Shown here: positions 6,395 to 10,411 of the stretch, in pieces | How positions within the stretch are numbered: position 1 is the first letter of the stretch | How the letters are laid out: each line of letters starts with the position of its first letter | Assembly (NCBI GenBank): GCA_964450795.1 | Contig: CAYVDI010000032.1 | Location: 1-10,411, forward strand | Direction of reading: 5' to 3' | DNA: 10,411 nt | Origin: JAGOTT01 sp964450795 | GTDB taxonomy: Bacteria; Patescibacteriota; Minisyncoccia; Moranbacterales; UBA1568 | Position numbers and translations under genes: made by a program | The notes under the pieces: generated by a model | What the model was told of the DNA's origin: nothing | The model's database searches: none | The model's input: only the letters and a program-made list of their open reading frames with translations

Positions 6395-7248
6395 GCAGAA
6401 GCAAGATTTTCGAGTTTTGGACCGAACTCATGATATTTCTTCGCGACATAACGATTCCCGCGAAGAAAGTATCGTCTTTCACCGCCGGCGTCGTATTCCC
6501 TTCAACCGTCGTCATCGTCTGCAGTATGCTGAACGAAAATGTCAGCGTCATGGTATCGGTATCTCTCACGATTGCGGTGTTCACGGTAACCAGTGGAACG
6601 CACTTTTTCTCCTGGAAGATCGTGGAGCAGCTCATACAGGGTCAGAAAACTGACGAGCTCACCGGTCTCTACAATGAACGCGGGTTCATTCTCGCGTTTC
6701 ATGAACGGTGTTCCGCGCTTGCCGCAGAGTACCGACCGGTGAAAGGACACGATTCAGGGGTCGCATCGACGGCACGCGATCGCAAGCAATCGCTGATACG
6801 GATATCGGTCGCTTTCATTTACATGGATCTCGATCACTTCAAGAGCGTGAATGATCGGTTCGGACATGGTGTGGGTGACGATATCCTCAAGGAAACGGCA
6901 TCCATTCTTCGTCGGGCATTCCGGGATCTTGATCTTGTCGCGAGACTGCACGGCGACGAATTTGCGATCGTCGTCACGGGCATGGAATCCGATATGCTCC
7001 GGGAACGTGCCGAAGCGACGATCGAGGCGATCCGTTCAGACCTCTCCGAATACATGGACGCGGTCGGGTTGCTGGAAGAAGGTAAGGCGCTGACTGCTAC
7101 CATGGGCATATGCTTTTCTCATACTCTTCCGGAATCCGGAAGAGTAAACTATGCCGCCATCGCGAAGCTAGCAGACCACTCCTTGCTCGAGGCGAAACGA
7201 GCCGGAAAGAACCGGGCATACATAACGGACGTCTTATCCATCCCGTAA
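6391..7248 (+). CDS. Membrane GGDEF protein, probable diguanylate cyclase
   Basis: 285 residues; ATG 6391 has AAAGGAG 6 bases upstream. Two hydrophobic segments (about 29-47 and 51-69) anchor it in the membrane with almost no sensor loop between them. The GGDEF domain begins at DELTGLYNERGF (88-99). Catalytic features are kept: D146 in YMDLDHFKSVND (144-155), N154 and D155, FGHGVGDD (157-164), and the signature HGDEF (187-191). R178-x2-D181 sits 5 residues before the signature, the spacing of the allosteric product-binding I-site. Known role of the family: two GTP to c-di-GMP, with the dimer as active form. Oddities are His for the first Gly of the signature and a loop of about 20 residues (115-136) before the first core strand. 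Activity is likely but the His substitution leaves some doubt. No EAL, HD-GYP or PilZ gene is in the window. Confidence 0.9.
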   Translation: MSRSKIFEFWTELMIFLRDITIPAKKVSSFTAGVVFPSTVVIVCSMLNENVSVMVSVSLTIAVFTVTSGTHFFSWKIVEQLIQGQKTDELTGLYNERGFILAFHERCSALAAEYRPVKGHDSGVASTARDRKQSLIRISVAFIYMDLDHFKSVNDRFGHGVGDDILKETASILRRAFRDLDLVARLHGDEFAIVVTGMESDMLRERAEATIEAIRSDLSEYMDAVGLLEEGKALTATMGICFSHTLPESGRVNYAAIAKLADHSLLEAKRAGKNRAYITDVLSIP

Positions 7249-7274
7249 TCGCTGGAAAAGAGAAACTCCGTTTG

Positions 7275-7333
7275 CAGGGGAGACTCCTTTGCCGATCATC
7301 CGATTGGTGAATGGAGATCTTCCCTGTTTTTTT
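7275..7333 (+). terminator. Intrinsic terminator of the coiled-coil/GGDEF operon
   Basis: CAGGGGAGACTCC (7275-7287) pairs with GGAGATCTTCCCTG (7313-7326), with one mismatch and one bulge, followed by seven Ts (7327-7333). An inner CCGAT/ATTGG pairing fits in the loop. Confidence 0.78.
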
Positions 7334-7418
7334 ATTTCCAAAAAACAAGACATGCAAATTTCTGATCAAGGTCGTAGGGCGAGGGAGTGCCGGGAGAGAA
7401 CGGTACAGACCAGAAAAA

Positions 7419-7610
7419 TCACAAGGCTTTCTTCAGCTTCTTTTCATATTCTATATGTCGCATAATGTAACTTATGCGACATATTATATCAGAGAATAGG
7501 ATACAAGCGAACAAAAAAAAGCCAAGGAATTCCCCCGGCCGATCTGGAAATTTTCTGAAAGTCTGGGACCATGGACGATCGTTCCGCGGACCGATCTCCT
7601 GGTCACGCAT
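7419..7610 (-). CDS. Doubtful small membrane peptide ORF
   Basis: 63 residues from ATG 7610, with AGAGGAG 5 bases upstream and a promoter-like TTGAGA (7680-7675), 17 bases, GACGAT (7657-7652). The N-terminus is polar; FLGFFLFACILFSDIICRI (about 29-47) could span a membrane; the tail RHIEYEKKLKKAL is basic. Against it: several rare-looking ATA codons where it crosses the 13-6-13 palindrome, no homology recognised, and no terminator. A hydrophobic segment plus a basic tail is also the shape of type I toxin peptides, but no antisense RNA is shown. Treat as a candidate only. Confidence 0.22.
   Translation of the reverse strand: MRDQEIGPRNDRPWSQTFRKFPDRPGEFLGFFLFACILFSDIICRISYIMRHIEYEKKLKKAL
7453..7484. 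repeat. Perfect 13-bp palindrome with 6-base loop
   Basis: ATATGTCGCATAA (7453-7465), TGTAAC, then TTATGCGACATAT (7472-7484): perfect complementarity. No T-run follows on either strand, so it is a poor terminator. It fits a dimeric-protein operator or an RNA hairpin. No adjacent gene start makes its target obvious. Confidence 0.7.
7567..7604. other. 13-bp bulged hairpin, possible structured RNA
   Basis: GACCA, GGA and GATCG (from 7567) pair with CGATC, TCC and TGGTC (ending 7604), with single-base bulges T and C on one side and a 10-base loop. No T-run follows. If the doubtful minus-strand ORF is real, this structure lies just inside its start. Confidence 0.35.
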
Positions 7611-7766
7611 ACACACTCCTCTCTCGTCCATCATCGAGTGCGACCGACTCGATCGTCGGTGTCCGGTTTTTCATTCTCAACGTTCCGTTTCCCGAATTCT
7701 CATCCTCCCCCGTTTCTTGAAAAAATCGAGCCAGGGGAGTTTTATCTTTCGATACAAGGATCAGTC

Positions 7767-7795
7767 AAAAAAAGAGCTCCGATACTTCTCGGAGC
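7767..7795 (-). terminator. Intrinsic terminator of the acidic-protein gene
   Basis: Read on the minus strand: GCTCCGA (7795-7789), a 6-base loop, TCGGAGC (7782-7776), then TC and seven Ts (7773-7767). It begins 13 bases after the stop at 7808. Confidence 0.85.
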
Positions 7796-7807
7796 ACACG
7801 ACATCAC

Positions 7808-8266
7808 TCAATTGATCGAGGTCGGATACCCGCCAATCGATTTGATGATCATCCGGATACGTTCAGCCTTGGTTTCACGGAAGACCCCAAGATCGAGAGC
7901 ACTCTCAAGGACGTCGACTGCCAAATCCGACTCGAACGCATCGAACAGGAAAATGACCGTTTCGGGATCGGTACCTTGCAGATCCGTGTCACCGCTCATT
8001 CGGAGGATACGGACGTCGATATCAAACATCCCAGATTCGAGCTTGTCAGTATTCGAAAGGAAGGATTCTCCCCCTATCTCAGCAAGAGCCGATTCCAACA
8101 CGGTAACCGAGTCGAAATCCCTGTCCTCTTGCGCGGCTTCGAGGAAGCCAAGAATAATGCCAGCAGCAAGATTGCGATCCTGAGGCGCCACCTGGAAAAG
8201 GATGCTCCCTGGAGGTGCGTCACGCACAGCAATCACCCCGCTTTCACTCAGCAATCCGATCTGCAT
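7808..8266 (-). CDS. Acidic 152-residue protein of unknown function
   Basis: ATG 8266 has a near-perfect SD (AAGGAGGG, 5 bases upstream); the frame is open further upstream, but this SD fixes the start. It has its own promoter (8317-8346) and terminator (7767-7795), so it is a single-gene unit. The protein is strongly acidic with few Cys or aromatic residues, and has no signal peptide, TM segment or recognised motif. The segments VTVLESALAEIGG (54-66) and VDVLESALDLGVF (117-129) are similar, suggesting two related helical units about 63 residues apart. The C-terminus (ETKAERIRMIIKSIGGYPTS) is more basic. It could be a cytosolic helical adaptor, but no function can be assigned. The antisense ORF (7638-8183) has no comparable signals. 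Confidence 0.82.
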   Translation of the reverse strand: MQIGLLSESGVIAVRDAPPGSILFQVAPQDRNLAAGIILGFLEAAQEDRDFDSVTVLESALAEIGGESFLSNTDKLESGMFDIDVRILRMSGDTDLQGTDPETVIFLFDAFESDLAVDVLESALDLGVFRETKAERIRMIIKSIGGYPTSIN

Positions 8267-8316
8267 ATCAACCCTCCTTTCACATTCAAAAAAAAGAACT
8301 AGCAACGGGCAGACTG

Positions 8317-8346
8317 ATCGTAGAACGGAAAAGAACTCGGCGTCAA
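8317..8346 (-). promoter_or_regulatory. Candidate promoter for the acidic-protein gene
   Basis: Minus strand: TTGACG (8346-8341), an 18-base spacer, then TACGAT (8322-8317). It lies 51 bases upstream of ATG 8266 and just after the LamG gene stop at 8369. No convincing terminator separates the two genes; ACACCG/CGGTGT overlaps the stop without a T-run. Confidence 0.5.
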
Positions 8347-8368
8347 GTCAACCGACAGAGCACACCGA

Positions 8369-10411
8369 TCAGCGACCGGTGTTGTAGATAGCGGTGATTT
8401 CCGCGGCGGAAAGGGCACGATTGTAGATGCGGACCTCGTCGACTGTGCCGTTCGCATGATACAGATACCCGCACTCGTATGCCGCACCGACAAGCACCGG
8501 GCGAGTATCATATGCGATCGTCGTCGAGGTACCATCATCGTAAGCGCCATTGTTCAGGGATCCATCCTTGTAAAGGCTTATATTGTTCCCCGCCTGAAGA
8601 ACAGCCGCGATATGATGCCACTGCCCGTCCGCCGCGGATACCGAAGCGACTCGTTCGAACCGATTGCTCGCAGACTGTCCGCCACCGTTTCCTCCTGCAA
8701 CACCGCCGTTCATATAGAACACGATGCCGGAATAATTGTCCGCATACGGTGTCGCAGGGGAACAGAAGTAGTCCCCTTTCCCATTCGAAAACGCCGCTCC
8801 ACCTGTCCCTTTTACCCACGCCATGACAGTAAACGGAAAGGACGGCTTGAGCGCGGAAATATTTCCATAGTTGATCCGGTCATCACTTCCATCAAATCTG
8901 AGTCCTTGCCCAGCTTTTCCGGGAGTGACAGAGGGGCCGTTCGTGAGCGTGCCGTTGTTCCCCTTCCCGCTCCGATCGTACGCGGTCGTGCCGGAAACAT
9001 CTGACCCATTGAACGACCAGTACCCCACAAGCCCCGTATCCGGATTGTCCGGCGCAGTGGTTTTGTAAAGCTTTGCCACCTCGTCGGCGGAGAGAGCTCG
9101 GTTGTAAATACGAACTTCATCAAGGGACCCCTTGAAATTTGTTGCACCTCCTCGAGCGCCTATTTGGAAAGCTTGTGTATTATCCACACTCGACATTCCT
9201 GTGATACTCACATCCGTCCCAATATGGAAACCATCAAGATACGTAATCAGTTTTTGAGAGTTCCGGTCGACGACACCCGTCAGAAGATGCCAAGACCCGT
9301 TATTCAGTCCGGTAACACTATACCCGGCAACATTTACGGTTCCATCGCCCACTCGGAAGGAATGCGTTCCCGGCGTAACGGAGTCAAGGAGCTCATACCC
9401 AGCCGTATTGAGAGCGTTTCTTTTATTGATAGCCAGTGTGTTCTGAGTAGCCCCGGTATCAAAAATCCAGACTGAAATAGAGAAATTGTTTATGCCAAGA
9501 TTCAGTGCGGATTGATTGCCTACATTGATATAATCATCCGTCCCGTCGAAACTCGTCGCCCCACCGATCTGACCGGTCGTCCAGGTGGGGCCGTTGGTGA
9601 GGGTGCCGGTGTTGGCGTTACCGCTGCTGTCGGTCGCGCTCGTGCCCGAACCGTCGTCGAGCTTCCAGTATCCGACGAGACCTTTCTCAAGCGGGTCTCC
9701 CTGGCTGTCGGCAGAGTTCACATGATCCGGATTCCCCATCTGGTAAAGGTCCCAGATTTCGGACGCCGACAGCGCGCGGTTGTAAATCCGGGGTTCGTCG
9801 ACGTATCCAGTAAGTGGACGTGTCCCATTCATCATTCCAATATACAGCGGACTGGCATTATCCGTAACGGTAGTCGTGGTATCCGTGCCGGTTTTTTCAA
9901 AAATGCCGTCAATATACATCGAAAGCGTCGACCCGCTCTTCGTACTGACGATGTAGTGCCATTCATTATCATTCACAGTCCTGTTTGAAACCATCGATGG
10001 ACTATTGGTTCCATCAGAACGACCGAACAGAATCCGATGCGCGTTTCCTCCAGCAGTCTGATTATAAATCCGGAAAGCATACGGATATCGACCGCTTCCA
10101 TTGTTTTTTTCAATAACGGAGTTCGTTGTGCTGGAAGTGCTACTCTGAGAATTCGGAAATTTCGACCAGAATCCGATACTGAAATCCTGATTATAAGCAA
10201 AATCAATCGGATTCGCATCAGGAACAGAAACATAGTCGTTATTTCCATCGAAGTTAATTGCCTGGCCGGAGCGGCCAGGAATGACGGTTGGGCCGTTCGT
10301 TAGCGTGCCATTGTTAGCGTTCCCACTCCGATCATACGCGGTCGTGCCGGAAACATCTGGTCCATTGAACGGCCAGTACCCGACGAGCCCCGTATCCGGG
10401 TTGTCCGGCGC
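8369..10411 (-). CDS. Multi-LamG (concanavalin-A-like) surface protein, 5' end outside window
   Basis: The frame is open from the right edge (10411) to TGA at 8369: 680 residues without N-terminus. Three LamG-type jelly-roll domains follow one another with a period of about 226 residues. Each opens with GLVGYW (8-13, 244-249, 460-465), then D-x-SG(N/K)-x-N-x-GTLTNGP and FDG-x-(N/D)D, and closes with RIYNRALSA (208-216, 434-442, 661-669). Such domains bind carbohydrates or proteins outside the cell, and in CPR bacteria they are common in large secreted proteins thought to mediate surface contact (family knowledge plus inference). The C-terminus ends at the third domain (AIYNTGR) with no LPXTG, TM anchor or sorting signal, so any signal peptide or anchor must be N-terminal. 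Composition is Gly/Asn/Thr/Ser-rich. Domains 1 and 3 share near-identical DNA at their starts. Confidence 0.92.
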   Translation of the reverse strand, partial: APDNPDTGLVGYWPFNGPDVSGTTAYDRSGNANNGTLTNGPTVIPGRSGQAINFDGNNDYVSVPDANPIDFAYNQDFSIGFWSKFPNSQSSTSSTTNSVIEKNNGSGRYPYAFRIYNQTAGGNAHRILFGRSDGTNSPSMVSNRTVNDNEWHYIVSTKSGSTLSMYIDGIFEKTGTDTTTTVTDNASPLYIGMMNGTRPLTGYVDEPRIYNRALSASEIWDLYQMGNPDHVNSADSQGDPLEKGLVGYWKLDDGSGTSATDSSGNANTGTLTNGPTWTTGQIGGATSFDGTDDYINVGNQSALNLGINNFSISVWIFDTGATQNTLAINKRNALNTAGYELLDSVTPGTHSFRVGDGTVNVAGYSVTGLNNGSWHLLTGVVDRNSQKLITYLDGFHIGTDVSITGMSSVDNTQAFQIGARGGATNFKGSLDEVRIYNRALSADEVAKLYKTTAPDNPDTGLVGYWSFNGSDVSGTTAYDRSGKGNNGTLTNGPSVTPGKAGQGLRFDGSDDRINYGNISALKPSFPFTVMAWVKGTGGAAFSNGKGDYFCSPATPYADNYSGIVFYMNGGVAGGNGGGQSASNRFERVASVSAADGQWHHIAAVLQAGNNISLYKDGSLNNGAYDDGTSTTIAYDTRPVLVGAAYECGYLYHANGTVDEVRIYNRALSAAEITAIYNTGR
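8928..9055 (-). repeat. LamG module direct repeat, copy 2
   Basis: About 128 bases match 10284-10411 at an offset of exactly 1356 bases (452 codons), with 16 mismatches by hand count (about 88% identity). It encodes APDNPDTGLVGYWSFNG and the following DRSG-x-x-NNGTLTNGP segment that opens LamG domain 3. Confidence 0.85.
10284..10411 (-). repeat. LamG module direct repeat, copy 1
   Basis: Partner of 8928-9055. It encodes the start of LamG domain 1, APDNPDTGLVGYWPFNG. The match still holds at the window edge, so the repeat may extend outside. Confidence 0.85.

Larger units (their letters stand above)
7334..7766. other. Intergenic stretch without a confident gene
   Basis: About 430 bases lie between two terminators pointing inward from both sides. 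It contains the palindrome at 7453-7484, the bulged hairpin at 7567-7604, a small ACCGAC/GTCGGT hairpin at 7643-7660 followed 6 bases later by TTTTT, and one weak minus-strand ORF. No known RNA family was recognised. Confidence 0.6.

Noticed and set aside
7638..8183. 181-residue plus-strand ORF
   Set aside because: It is antisense to the acidic-protein gene, which has SD, promoter and terminator; this ORF has none and is Ser/Arg-rich.
9512..9988. Plus-strand ORFs opposite the LamG gene
   Set aside because: They mirror a frame with three clear LamG domains and have no start signals.
8369..10411. CRISPR-like or tandem repeat array
   Set aside because: The repeats are domain-sized coding repeats, not short direct repeats with spacers.

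Overview
The window looks like chromosome from an uncultured bacterium, most likely a metagenome-assembled genome. Three things suggest Candidate Phyla Radiation (Patescibacteria): a large multi-LamG surface protein, diguanylate-cyclase-like genes, and several small genes with no recognisable family. This placement is inference and is not backed by any marker gene. Base composition is moderately GC-rich by eye. TGA is used as a stop at several genes with good terminators or ATGA overlaps, so the UGA=Gly code of Gracilibacteria/SR1 is ruled out. A run of 100 Ns marks an assembly gap.

Left part (1-3046, minus strand): a compact three-gene run, read right to left. It holds an RsuA/RluB/RluF-type rRNA pseudouridine synthase (interrupted by the N gap), a duplicated-ATPase ABC-F protein, and an HI0933/YhiN-type flavoprotein that runs off the left edge. 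Spacings of 24 and 6 bases suggest one transcript, driven by a good extended -10 promoter at 3072-3100. The first two genes act on the ribosome.

Centre-left (3100-4939): a divergent promoter drives two overlapping small genes (3178-3549 and 3546-3737). Both encode Cys/His-rich proteins likely to bind zinc. They end at a plus-strand terminator and converge on a stand-alone RecB/AddB/Cas4-like PD-(D/E)XK nuclease with a four-cysteine Fe-S signature and an unrecognised C-terminal extension.

Centre (5016-7333, plus strand): two adjacent c-di-GMP-type signalling units, each with its own TTGACA promoter and intrinsic terminator. The first encodes a coiled-coil protein whose GGDEF domain has lost the substrate and metal loops (IGNEY in place of GGDEF). 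The second encodes an 89-residue coiled-coil protein, translationally coupled to a two-TM GGDEF protein that keeps the metal-binding residues and an RxxD I-site. The two promoters align closely. The degenerate protein and the 89-residue protein share an R-x-LFG motif before their coiled coils, so the three products may work together as catalyst, partner and pseudo-enzyme. This is the most interesting part of the window.

Right part (7334-10411): an intergenic stretch of about 430 bases holds a perfect 13-6-13 palindrome, a 13-bp bulged hairpin, and a doubtful minus-strand ORF for a small membrane peptide. Next come a minus-strand gene for an acidic 152-residue protein of unknown function (strong SD, own promoter and terminator) and the 3' end of a large gene for a protein with three LamG (concanavalin-A-like) domains in an A-B-A' arrangement. 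No tRNA, rRNA, CRISPR array or transposase was seen.
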